From the NCBI GenBank assembly GCA_900542005.1, contig UQLW01000001.1, positions 81,388 through 145,387 on the forward strand: a DNA stretch of 64,000 bases. The letters are read 5' to 3'. This document shows, piece by piece, positions 23,633 to 31,485 of this stretch. How positions within the stretch are numbered: position 1 is the first letter of the stretch; every line of letters begins with the position of its first letter. The translations under genes were made by a program, and so were the position numbers. The DNA is from an uncultured Eubacteriales bacterium. Lineage in GTDB: Bacteria > Bacillota > Clostridia > Christensenellales > UMGS416. The notes under the pieces are model-generated. The model was not told the DNA's origin, ran no database searches, and saw only the letters and a program-made list of their open reading frames with translations.

Positions 23633-24493
23633 ATGAAAACAGCGCTGGTACTGGAGGGCGGCGGCCTTCGCGGCGTCTATACCGAGGGCGTCCTGGATGC
23701 GCTGATGCAAGCGGGCTGGAGGGCCGACTATGTGGTCGGCGTATCTGCCGGCGCCAACAATGGCATCTATTATGTGGCCGGCCAGCCCGGCGCGGCCCTG
23801 GGTTCTGTGTTGGATTATGTGGGGGACAGGCGCTACCTGTCTCTGGAAAATTATATTCGTACCCATTCGGTCTTTGGTATGGACTTTATCTTCCATGATA
23901 TTCCCGAGCGGCTGGCCCCGCTGGATTTTGACCGGGCCCTCGCCTCGCCCGTCCAGTTTGAGGCCGGCGCGACCGACGTGGCCACCGGCCGCGCCGTATA
24001 CTTTGACAAGGCCCATCTGTCCGGCCATGATACCACCATCCTGCGTGCCTCCTGCTCCATGCCGGGTTTCGCGCCGATGGTACCCTATCAGGGCGGGCTG
24101 TATCTGGATGGCGGGACAGCCGACCCCATACCCCTGGAGCGCGCCCTGGCCGTGGGCTGCGACCGGTTCGTTATCGTCCGGACCCGGCCCCTGGCCTACC
24201 GCAAGAAGCCTGAACGGGGGCGGAGGCTCTATACGCTGCTTTTCCGCCAGTACCCCGCCCTTGTCGCCTGCCTGAACCGCCGTCACCACGTCTATAACGC
24301 CAGCGTCCGGCTGTGCGGCGCCCTGGCATCCCAGGGCCGGGCCGTTGTCATTGCGCCGGGCGCCCATCTGGAGATGGCCCGCTTTGAAAAGGACCGGGAC
24401 AAGCTGCTGACTGCCTACCGCCAGGGCCGGGCCGACGGGGAAAGGGCCCTGCCGCAGATCCAGCGCCTCAGCGCCCCCGGCGGGGCGGTATAA
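23633..24493 (+). CDS. patatin-like phospholipase family protein
   Basis: A 286-residue patatin-fold acyl hydrolase, close in layout to the YjjU group. The oxyanion-hole motif GGGLRG (residues 10-15), nucleophile elbow GVSAG near residue 41, and dyad Asp in LDGGTADPIP near residue 160 are all present. No signal peptide. The family cleaves acyl chains from lipids; the actual substrate is unknown. It is a single-gene unit with its own promoter and a strong terminator. Confidence 0.92.
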   Translation: MKTALVLEGGGLRGVYTEGVLDALMQAGWRADYVVGVSAGANNGIYYVAGQPGAALGSVLDYVGDRRYLSLENYIRTHSVFGMDFIFHDIPERLAPLDFDRALASPVQFEAGATDVATGRAVYFDKAHLSGHDTTILRASCSMPGFAPMVPYQGGLYLDGGTADPIPLERALAVGCDRFVIVRTRPLAYRKKPERGRRLYTLLFRQYPALVACLNRRHHVYNASVRLCGALASQGRAVVIAPGAHLEMARFEKDRDKLLTAYRQGRADGERALPQIQRLSAPGGAV

Positions 24494-24505
24494 CCGGCAT
24501 ATACA

Positions 24506-24550
24506 AAGGCCCCGGCCTGTTCGGCAGCTCACCGAACAGGCCGGGGCCTT
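24506..24550. terminator. strong bidirectional terminator
   Basis: A perfect 19-bp stem (24506-24524 with 24532-24550) and a 7-base loop lie between convergent genes. The stem ends in AA on the left and TT on the right, so the U-tract is short but the stem is very stable. Confidence 0.75.
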
Positions 24551-24586
24551 ACGATTACTCCATGGGTTGGCAGGATTCATGCCGCC

Positions 24587-26536
24587 TTACTCTGATTCCT
24601 CCTGCTGCCAAAGCCCCTCAAAATAGGCTGTCAGCCGCTGGGCCAGCGATTCGATCATGCCCTCCTCAAAGGGGCTGGACAGGCCGCATGCCTCCAATGT
24701 CGCCTGGAAGGGCTCATAGGTGCTGTATTGCTGCACCAGCAGGTATTTGTCCACCGCCGCCTGGGGGTCGTCCTCGGAAATCTCCCATATCCCCAGCGCC
24801 GCAGCCAGGCTGGTAGCATAGCTGATATAGTACAGCGGCGCCTGGAAGGTATGGTGGATGGCTACCCAGGTCTTGGCCCAAAAGCTGTTGGGAATATAAT
24901 ACCCGTCGTACAGATGGTATTCGTCCAGAAGCTCCTCATAGATCGCGTTGAGCTTCTCCAGGGTCAGGTTCTCCTCGGCATAGAGCCGCTGCTGGAACTC
25001 ATCCTCCATGCAGCCGCTGATCACCGTGCTGATCATCGTCTGCAGGTTGGAGGCCTTCACGCCCTCGGCCATGTCCTCGCCATAAAGCTCATCGTAATAC
25101 AGCTGCAGCAGTAGCTCCAGTCCCTGGGAATGAATTTCAGCCAGATCCAGGTCTGTCGTCTTGTTCCAGGCGCTTTCCGGGAAGCAATAGCTGTTGTAAA
25201 AATGGCCGAATTCATGGAAAATGGTCGTCACGTTGTTATAGCCGTCGATGGACTTATAGTTGATAAAAGGCACGCCGTAATAGGCGATATCGGTTGTATA
25301 GCCGCCATCCATCTTGGAGGCGCCGTTGGTAAAATCATAGAGATTGTACTGGAGCATAAAGTCGGCGGCCTGCGCCATGTCCTCTGAAATTTGAGGCAAA
25401 ATCTGCTTAAGCGCCTCGATGCTCTGCTCCGTGGTGGTCGTGGCCATGGCCCCCTGGTAGGTAATGGCCGGCGGCTGAAAGCCGAGCTTGGAATGCAGCG
25501 GCACCAGATACTTTTTCACCTTCTCCGCCATATTGGCCGCGTCCTCCGGCGTATAGTCGCGGTTATAGCCGGCGTAGCTGTATTCCACATAGTTCTCATA
25601 CCCCAGCGTCCGGGCCATCTCGTTGCGCAGCTCTACAAGCTCCAGGAAGATTTTCCCTGCCTTCTCGTTGAGGGTATCATAATAGGTTTCCAGGTATCCA
25701 TAGTAATCCAGGCCCAGGTCAGGGCGCTGCATGAGCTCGTCCAGGGTGAGCGCCTCATCCTCCACCTGCACCGTATGGTTCACCAGCACCTGCTGGTATT
25801 CGTCGGTCAGGACGCTGATCTCTTTAATAAGCGGCTGAACCGATTCGTCGGTCAGCGCCGCCTCCCGCCGGGCGTCGTCGGCGTATTCCTGGCCCCATCG
25901 CTCGACCGCCGCGCCGCCCAGGTCGGATTCCAGAATCGTGGTGGTGATCGTCCCCAGCTTTTCGTAGTATTCGTTCAGCTTGCCTTCCAGCTCAATTTTA
26001 TCCTGGCTGGCCGTCTTGTCGTTGACATCCAGGTCGCTGGCAATGCTGGCCAGCGTCAGCTGTGTCGCAGCCATGCCATAATCCACCAGCACCTGGTCAT
26101 ACAGGGTGAAAAGCGCCTCCTGATCGGAGGCCTGCTGCGCCAGCTTATCAAGCTGCTCGAAGCGCTGGTCCAGGGCCTCAAGATCGGGCATGGTATAGGC
26201 CATCTCGCTAAAGTCCACCAGCGCATGGCCGGTTGCGTCCCGCTCCAGCGGGCCGCCCGAGGCCCACAGCCCCTGGGTGATCCAGCTGGGTTCCCGCTCC
26301 GAGGGTGGCAACGTCTCGCCCGAAGCGGCGGCCGCCGTGGTGGCGGCAGGCGTTGCGGCCGAAGAAGAAGCGGGCGTTGTGGTCCCGGTGGCCGCCGGCG
26401 TAGCCGCCGCGGCTGTGTCGGCCGGCGTGGCAGCCGGCGTACTCAAATACCCCGGGGGAGGCGCGCAGCTTGTCAGCGCCAGGATAAGGGCCAGCAGCAC
26501 CGCGGGCCACAGGGTCTTTGTGAGCTTATTCTTCAT
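24587..26536 (-). CDS. M3-family oligoendopeptidase, lipoprotein
   Basis: A 649-residue zinc peptidase of the PepF/M3 family. The N-terminus is a lipoprotein signal with lipobox LTSC (Cys24), followed by an Ala/Thr/Pro linker (about 30-75) that would hold the enzyme away from the membrane. The HEFGH motif (His441, Glu442, His445) and the downstream Glu in DLAEIHSQGLE provide the zinc site. Classic PepF is cytoplasmic, so an anchored external form would trim peptides outside the cell. It overlaps the upstream probable glycosidase by ATGA and is the last gene of its operon. Confidence 0.92.
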   Translation of the reverse strand: MKNKLTKTLWPAVLLALILALTSCAPPPGYLSTPAATPADTAAAATPAATGTTTPASSSAATPAATTAAAASGETLPPSEREPSWITQGLWASGGPLERDATGHALVDFSEMAYTMPDLEALDQRFEQLDKLAQQASDQEALFTLYDQVLVDYGMAATQLTLASIASDLDVNDKTASQDKIELEGKLNEYYEKLGTITTTILESDLGGAAVERWGQEYADDARREAALTDESVQPLIKEISVLTDEYQQVLVNHTVQVEDEALTLDELMQRPDLGLDYYGYLETYYDTLNEKAGKIFLELVELRNEMARTLGYENYVEYSYAGYNRDYTPEDAANMAEKVKKYLVPLHSKLGFQPPAITYQGAMATTTTEQSIEALKQILPQISEDMAQAADFMLQYNLYDFTNGASKMDGGYTTDIAYYGVPFINYKSIDGYNNVTTIFHEFGHFYNSYCFPESAWNKTTDLDLAEIHSQGLELLLQLYYDELYGEDMAEGVKASNLQTMISTVISGCMEDEFQQRLYAEENLTLEKLNAIYEELLDEYHLYDGYYIPNSFWAKTWVAIHHTFQAPLYYISYATSLAAALGIWEISEDDPQAAVDKYLLVQQYSTYEPFQATLEACGLSSPFEEGMIESLAQRLTAYFEGLWQQEESE

Positions 26537-28425
26537 GCTATAATATCCTTTCCTTCCCGGTCAACCGCCCGCCAGCTCTCCGCCTCCAGCGTCGTGCCGT
26601 CGGGCAGCGTCCGTCCTATGCCGTCAAAGTTGGCCGTTACCTGCGTCCCATCCGCAAAGACGGTCTGCTGCAGGCAGCCATCCCCGGATAGGAAGCTAAA
26701 ATCCGTCATGGCCAGCGGCCCGATGCGGCGGTGCAGCCGCGCCACCGGCAGCGCTGCCTTCAGGGCTTCCTGCACCGCCTCGTCCTCTACCCGCATGGTG
26801 AACAGGCAGGTTTCGCTGCCCCGGCCCGTCCAGGCATACTGCGCGCCGCAGGGCATCACATCCGGGGGCGCGCCCATCAGCGCGTCCATGGCCGCCATCA
26901 GCCGCGGGCGGCCGCCTCCATACTGGTAATAACCCGCCGGTTCTCCTTCCCGGAAGAAGTGGGGGTTATTGTAGTTATGCACCTCCCACCAGGTGTGCAT
27001 GATGCTGTCATGGTAGACCAGGGCGGTCAACGGCACCGGCCAGAAGGGCCACCGGCCATATTGCGGCAGGGCCTTGACTGAGCCCATATCGTATTCCATG
27101 GAAAAAAGGTCGTTGAAGCCCTCGCTGCTCACCGGCCCTCTGCCCCGGGAACCCATCACCAGCAGCCGGCGCAGCAGCGCCAAATCCTCCTGGCGGCTCA
27201 TGGGCCTTCCGGGGTGGGCGGCATGGTCCAGGGCATAGCATTCCCCCAGCATGGCGCAGGCCACCACGTCGAAATGATCCCAATCCATATCGGCCCAGCG
27301 GCCTTCCACCGCCTGCCGCTCCAGCTCCAGCATACGTCCCGCGCAGTTAAGGTACCATTTGAAGTCGTCAATCTGCCACTGCATACGCCGTTGGCCGTCG
27401 CGGCCGGCATAATATCCGCCCCGGGTCGCCTCCAGCCCGTCATCCATGCTTTCGTTGATCCAGCTCCAGGGAGCCAGCCGGTACCCCAGCGCCCGGATTG
27501 CATCCTTTTCCCTCCCGGACAGGGCAATGGGGGGCCGTCCGCCCATCAGGAATTGGTCGTAGGCCATATTAAAGCCCACCGGATACACCAGCGCCCGGTC
27601 AAAGCCCATGGCCTTCACCTGGGCCAGCTGGCCTGCGTAATCCACATCATCCTGGCAATAGCCGATAAAGCACATCAGCGCGCCGAACAGCCCTTCCAGC
27701 TCCGGCCGGGCCTTCATCTTCTCCTGCCAGCTGGCAAAGCGTCCCCGCTCCATCACAAAGGCCCGATAGGCGCGGGCCGCGGCCGCCACCGTAGGCTCCA
27801 CGGGGATAAAGCGAACGGTGCGCGCGCTGCTGAAGCCGCCCAGGCTCGCCAGCGCCATCGGGCAGACAAAGGGGGCCTCCAGCTCGCCGGCCTGCTTCCC
27901 ATACCGCCAGGCCGCGTCGGCCAAGCCCTCGTCCGCAGCCATCAGCAGGCCGCCCCGTTCGCCCAGCACCGCCGCCATGGCCATCGAAAAGCCGTCATGG
28001 TGGCGGCTCGTTACCCGCTTGTCGCAGGGCGCGCCGCCGCCCTGCCAAAGCATCCCCTGCATGATGGGAAGAAGCAGCTTCTCTGCGTCAGCCTGCCCGT
28101 GAAAGGCGCCCGGCAGGCTCACGCATTCCACCGCCCGGCCCTTTATGGGCATCAGCGTCGCCGTCATGGCGCCTTGCGAAAGCCGGTATTCCAGGCATAC
28201 CTCCGCCTCCCCGGCCCGGTAGCTTTGATACAGGCAATCCGCCCGCTGTCCCGCGCTTTCAAAGGTCATCCGGCGGAGGGGGCCTGCGCCCTCCACGGCG
28301 TCCGCTCCACCCCATACGGCGCTGGCCGGATCCAGCGTCCATCGCTGGCCCCGCCGGCTGTCCTCCAGCCAAAGCCGCGGGCCCTCCGCGCACAGCGTGA
28401 GCCCCTCCTGTGACAACGTATACAT
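26533..28425 (-). CDS. probable glycoside hydrolase (unassigned family)
   Basis: A 630-residue protein without a signal peptide. Its plan looks like a family of putative glycosidases: an N-terminal beta domain (about 1-200), a TIM-barrel-like middle (FDRALVYPVGFN, LAPWSWINES, WQIDDFKWYL, ADMDWDHFDVVA, SSEGFNDLFS), and a C-terminal beta domain. Asp/Glu residues at strand ends (WQIDDF, DMDWDHFD, SSEGFND) are candidate catalytic positions. It recalls GH101-type or DUF6259/DUF5696-type proteins, but I cannot assign the family. RBS AAGGAGG. Operon neighbours are a dehydrogenase and a peptidase. Confidence 0.55.
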   Translation of the reverse strand: MYTLSQEGLTLCAEGPRLWLEDSRRGQRWTLDPASAVWGGADAVEGAGPLRRMTFESAGQRADCLYQSYRAGEAEVCLEYRLSQGAMTATLMPIKGRAVECVSLPGAFHGQADAEKLLLPIMQGMLWQGGGAPCDKRVTSRHHDGFSMAMAAVLGERGGLLMAADEGLADAAWRYGKQAGELEAPFVCPMALASLGGFSSARTVRFIPVEPTVAAAARAYRAFVMERGRFASWQEKMKARPELEGLFGALMCFIGYCQDDVDYAGQLAQVKAMGFDRALVYPVGFNMAYDQFLMGGRPPIALSGREKDAIRALGYRLAPWSWINESMDDGLEATRGGYYAGRDGQRRMQWQIDDFKWYLNCAGRMLELERQAVEGRWADMDWDHFDVVACAMLGECYALDHAAHPGRPMSRQEDLALLRRLLVMGSRGRGPVSSEGFNDLFSMEYDMGSVKALPQYGRWPFWPVPLTALVYHDSIMHTWWEVHNYNNPHFFREGEPAGYYQYGGGRPRLMAAMDALMGAPPDVMPCGAQYAWTGRGSETCLFTMRVEDEAVQEALKAALPVARLHRRIGPLAMTDFSFLSGDGCLQQTVFADGTQVTANFDGIGRTLPDGTTLEAESWRAVDREGKDIIA

Positions 28426-28434
28426 CGCTCCTCC

Positions 28435-29469
28435 TTACGCCAGGCAAATCCGCGCTTTCACCAGCCGGCGCGCCTTCAGATCCATAAAGGCTTGAGGCAG
28501 CTCGGCAAAGCCATAGGACGAATCCCCCATAAAGGGTTCGCTGCGCAGCCGCCCCATCCGCATCATATCGATCACCGCCTGGTGGGTCTCCTCTTCCCGG
28601 TAGCCGCCCTGGTAGAAACGGAAGCTGCCCGGCGCCGCCAAGGGCTTCATCCGGTACTGCCCCATCGCCTCGATCCCATAGACCGCCACCGTACCGCCCG
28701 GAGCCAGCAGCCCAAGGTAGGGATCCATCGCCCCGTCCGAGCCCACCGCATCCAGGATAAAGTCAAAGGGGCCCGGCATCGCCTCCCGCAGCTTGGCAGC
28801 CGCGTCCGTATCCCGGTAATCCACTGCCGCCGCCGCGCCCAGGGCCTGCGCCTGGCGAAGCCGGGAGGCGCTGCCGGCCACGGCTACCCAGCCCGCTCCC
28901 AGGTTCACCGCATGGCGGGCAAAGGAAAGGCCATTTCCCCCGGAGCCCACCACCAGCACGCGGCTTCCAGGGCCCACGCCCATCCGCCGGATGAAGGAAA
29001 GCGTTTCCCGCCAGGTTGTCAGCATGGCGCACTCCTGCAGCGGTATGTCGCCCGGGATGATCTGGTTCACCAGGGCGGCGCGGTACTGGCCCGGCTCGAT
29101 CCCATCCCGCGCCATAGCCCAGTGGTCCACAGCAATGCCCCACTGGCTGTAACCGCCCCAGGCAATACCGAGTCCTTCGGCCAACCCCGCCGGCGCGCCG
29201 ACTCGGCTGACATGGTCGCCCACCCGGTAGGTTGTCGTCCCGGGCCCCAGCTCTACCACCTCGCCGACGCTTTCATGCCCTAGAATGCAGGGATAGGGCA
29301 CTTCAAAGGGCATCCGTCCCTCGATAATGTGCTGATCCGTCGCCGTACAGGTCCCGGCCCACTTCAGCCGGCACAGCGCCTCGTACCGTCCCGGAACCGG
29401 AATGGGCACCTCCCGCAGGGCCAGCCGGCCCGGTGCCTCCACAACGTAACATTGCATCGTTTGCCTCAT
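28435..29469 (-). CDS. zinc-dependent medium-chain alcohol/polyol dehydrogenase
   Basis: A 344-residue MDR-family oxidoreductase. The catalytic zinc site is supplied by Cys40 region (GTCTATDQH) and the GHES motif (PCILGHESVGEVV). The structural-zinc four-Cys loop is missing; that region reads RVGAPAGLAEGLGIAWGGYSQW. The NAD(P)-binding turn is VLVVGSGGNGLSFAR. Such enzymes oxidise sugars, polyols or alcohols. Its ATG overlaps the end of the upstream membrane-protein gene by 4 bp and it ends 9 bases before the probable glycosidase, so a shared sugar substrate is plausible. Confidence 0.88.
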   Translation of the reverse strand: MRQTMQCYVVEAPGRLALREVPIPVPGRYEALCRLKWAGTCTATDQHIIEGRMPFEVPYPCILGHESVGEVVELGPGTTTYRVGDHVSRVGAPAGLAEGLGIAWGGYSQWGIAVDHWAMARDGIEPGQYRAALVNQIIPGDIPLQECAMLTTWRETLSFIRRMGVGPGSRVLVVGSGGNGLSFARHAVNLGAGWVAVAGSASRLRQAQALGAAAAVDYRDTDAAAKLREAMPGPFDFILDAVGSDGAMDPYLGLLAPGGTVAVYGIEAMGQYRMKPLAAPGSFRFYQGGYREEETHQAVIDMMRMGRLRSEPFMGDSSYGFAELPQAFMDLKARRLVKARICLA

Positions 29470-30095
29470 AGGTTACGCTCCTTATCCTCCGCCGGCCGCC
29501 GCGCTCTGGCCCGCAGGACGAGCTCGCCGCTTCCATCCGCATGCTGCACCCAGGAGAGGGGCAGCCATCCCACATCCTGCTCGTCCAGGCTGCGGCAAAT
29601 GCGGGCCACCGCCCGATCCTCGGCCAGGGCCGCCACCCGAAGGCTGGGGCACAGCGCCAGCAGCCGCCCGATCATGCCCCGGCGGTATTCCAGCGCGGCC
29701 GCGCTGCCGTCCCGGCCCACCAGCAGCAGTGCAACCCGGCAGCGGTCCATCGCCATATCCCCAGGGGCCAGCGCCACAAAGTCCACCTCGGCCCAGTCAA
29801 GTCCGCCCCGGCTGCCCCGCCAGGGGATATGGAAATCAAAGCCCTGGTCTGAAAACCGAAACCAGCCCGCCTGGAACAGCGCCGCCGCTCCGTCCACCGC
29901 GCCGGTAAGCGCCAGCACCGCCGCAAGGTTGCCTGCCAGCCGCCCATGGGGCACGCTGCCCAGGGCGGCCCTCTCGCACAGCACGATGGCCCCGGCCGCC
30001 GCGGCCGCCACGGCCCAAATCACCAGCATCCGCCGGAAAATGAGCCAGCCGCGGCGGGCCAGCACCCACCGCCTTTTCCCCGGCAACCTGTCCAT
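29466..30095 (-). CDS. two-helix membrane protein with a PH-like domain
   Basis: A 209-residue protein, taking the ATG at 30095 that follows GGAGG; the longer frame to 30263 would run back through a promoter and a terminator. Two membrane helices (about residues 22-40 and 54-74) precede a soluble part whose pattern (FRFSDQGFDFHIPW then LDWAEVDFVAL) resembles YcxB/bacterial PH-like domains. The function of such proteins is mostly unknown. First gene of the operon that continues through the dehydrogenase, probable glycosidase and M3 peptidase. Confidence 0.6.
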   Translation of the reverse strand: MDRLPGKRRWVLARRGWLIFRRMLVIWAVAAAAAGAIVLCERAALGSVPHGRLAGNLAAVLALTGAVDGAAALFQAGWFRFSDQGFDFHIPWRGSRGGLDWAEVDFVALAPGDMAMDRCRVALLLVGRDGSAAALEYRRGMIGRLLALCPSLRVAALAEDRAVARICRSLDEQDVGWLPLSWVQHADGSGELVLRARARRPAEDKERNL

Positions 30096-30162
30096 ATCCG
30101 CCTCCGATCCCGCCGGATACGCCCGCTCTCCGGGCCCGGCGCCGCTTCTTAGCCTTTGTCCT

Positions 30163-30191
30163 ATTATACCGGGTTTTCCCAGCGCACGCAA
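30163..30191 (-). promoter_or_regulatory. promoter of the 30.1-24.6 kb operon
   Basis: On the minus strand TTGCGT (complement of 30186-30191), 17-base spacer, TATAAT (complement of 30163-30168). It lies 68 bases upstream of the PH-like gene start and just downstream of the previous gene's terminator. Confidence 0.65.
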
Positions 30192-30223
30192 TTCCCGCCC
30201 GGCCAGGCGGGCCGCATGAAAAA

Positions 30224-30248
30224 TGCCGGCTCCTGAAAGGAGCCGGCA
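30224..30248 (-). terminator. terminator of the DUF1002 gene
   Basis: An 11-bp stem, TGCCGGCTCCT with AGGAGCCGGCA, is followed on the minus strand by TTTTTC. It lies 16 bases after the DUF1002 stop codon. Confidence 0.8.
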
Positions 30249-30263
30249 GAGCGGGTTCTTCAA

Positions 30264-31151
30264 TTATCGGCCGCTTACCAGGGCGGCGGAGCCAAAGAGG
30301 CTCTTGAACCAGTTACCCAGGTTGGCAAAGAAATTCTTGATGCTCTCCACAAAGCCCGAGGCCTTCTCGGAGGTCTGGGCCAGATCCTTGAGGCTGTCGT
30401 TAATCTTCTGCACCTGGCTGGCCAGCTGGGCCGGGTCGATGTCCAGGTTGGCAATGGAAACGATAAGGTTGGTGATGGTCTCAATCTGATCGTCCGTCAG
30501 GGTGATGTTCAGGTCGCCCGCCACCTGGATGACCACCGGGCGTACCGTATCCGGGTTATCATAGCCCAGCTCCAGGATCTTCTGCTTGATCATGGCGATC
30601 AGCTCGGCAGCCTGTTCCTGGCCGATAATCTCGCCCAGCTCGCCCGTGGTGACAAGCTCCTCAGTGGCCGTCTCCTTGGCGATGTCGCTCAGCTCGCCGC
30701 TTGTGGCCTCATATGCCTTGAAGATGCCGGCAAGGGCCGCGGTACCGGAAACCTTGACGGGGCAGGCCACCTTCACCTCGGCGTCCTTAACGCCCGCGGT
30801 GGCCAGGGCGGAGGCGTACATGGTCTCGCTCACCCAGGTGATGTTCTGGGTGCTCACCTTGATCCCGTCCCCTTCGGCCAGGGGCCGGACGCTGGCGCAG
30901 GACAGCGAACGGGTGCCGATCTTATCGGAGGGGACAAGGTCGCCCAGCAGCGCCTTCTCCTCGTCGATGGTAATGGTGAACAGCTGTACCTCGTCCTCCT
31001 TGACCCCCAGCATGCTGAAAACTTCCTCCCGCTGGCTCTGGGTCAGGTCGTTCCCCAGCGTAACCTTCCATTCTCCGTCCGCCAGGGCGGCAGGCATCAT
31101 CATAAGGGCCATCATCAGCCCCAATACCAGGCATAACGCTTTCTTCTTCAT
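30264..31151 (-). CDS. secreted DUF1002-family protein
   Basis: A 295-residue protein with a clear signal peptide (MKKKALCLVLGLMMALMMMPAALA, cleavage near residue 24). The mature part has the DUF1002 pattern: SQREEVFSMLGV, EEKALLGDLVPSDKIGTRSLSCASV, and ITWVSETMYASALATAGVKDAEV, followed by helical segments. The domain is common in Firmicutes but its biochemical role is not known. The start at 31151 has GAGGAGG 8 bases upstream; the longer frame crosses the promoter. Single-gene unit. Confidence 0.85.
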   Translation of the reverse strand: MKKKALCLVLGLMMALMMMPAALADGEWKVTLGNDLTQSQREEVFSMLGVKEDEVQLFTITIDEEKALLGDLVPSDKIGTRSLSCASVRPLAEGDGIKVSTQNITWVSETMYASALATAGVKDAEVKVACPVKVSGTAALAGIFKAYEATSGELSDIAKETATEELVTTGELGEIIGQEQAAELIAMIKQKILELGYDNPDTVRPVVIQVAGDLNITLTDDQIETITNLIVSIANLDIDPAQLASQVQKINDSLKDLAQTSEKASGFVESIKNFFANLGNWFKSLFGSAALVSGR

Positions 31152-31181
31152 GTTTTTTTCCTCCTCGTTCGGGGTGTGTTT

Positions 31182-31210
31182 ACTGTAGCGCATTCTTTTT
31201 CCCCTGTCAA
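31182..31210 (-). promoter_or_regulatory. sigma-A-type promoter of the DUF1002 gene
   Basis: Minus-strand TTGACA (complement of 31205-31210), 17-base spacer, TACAGT (complement of 31182-31187). The -10 lies about 30 bases before the ATG. Confidence 0.7.
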
Positions 31211-31485
31211 CCATACAGCTGTGCATTCAGCTTATATAGCCCGGGCAATGGGCGGCTGTATAGCGGGGGTAACCGCCCGCTGGCCAAATCCCTTCTCTAT
31301 TATGACGAAAAATCGCCGCCCCTGCACGTCAGCTTCGCGGAAAAAAATTGCGCCGCATCAACGCCTATGCCGGCTTTGCCTGCAAGGATGGGCCCCAAGC
31401 CGCCGGGTGAGCTATGCGCCGTCCCTTGCCGGCAGCGTTAAGGGCCGCGCCGGATGCATACCGGCGCGGCCCTTTTCCCTTGCGG
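31211..31485. other. intergenic stretch without a gene
   Basis: Between the DUF1002 promoter and the SGNH-fusion gene I see no supported gene. A plus-strand frame starting at 31302 lacks a ribosome site. At 31442-31472 a perfect 12-bp stem (GGGCCGCGCCGG with its complement) followed by CCTTTTCC could end plus-strand transcription, or stop the minus-strand fusion gene with a poor U-tract. Confidence 0.5.
31442..31472. terminator. GC-rich hairpin after the SGNH-fusion gene
   Basis: A perfect 12-bp stem with a 7-base loop lies 14 bases beyond the stop of the minus-strand gene. The T-rich side is on the plus strand, so orientation is ambiguous. Confidence 0.5.
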
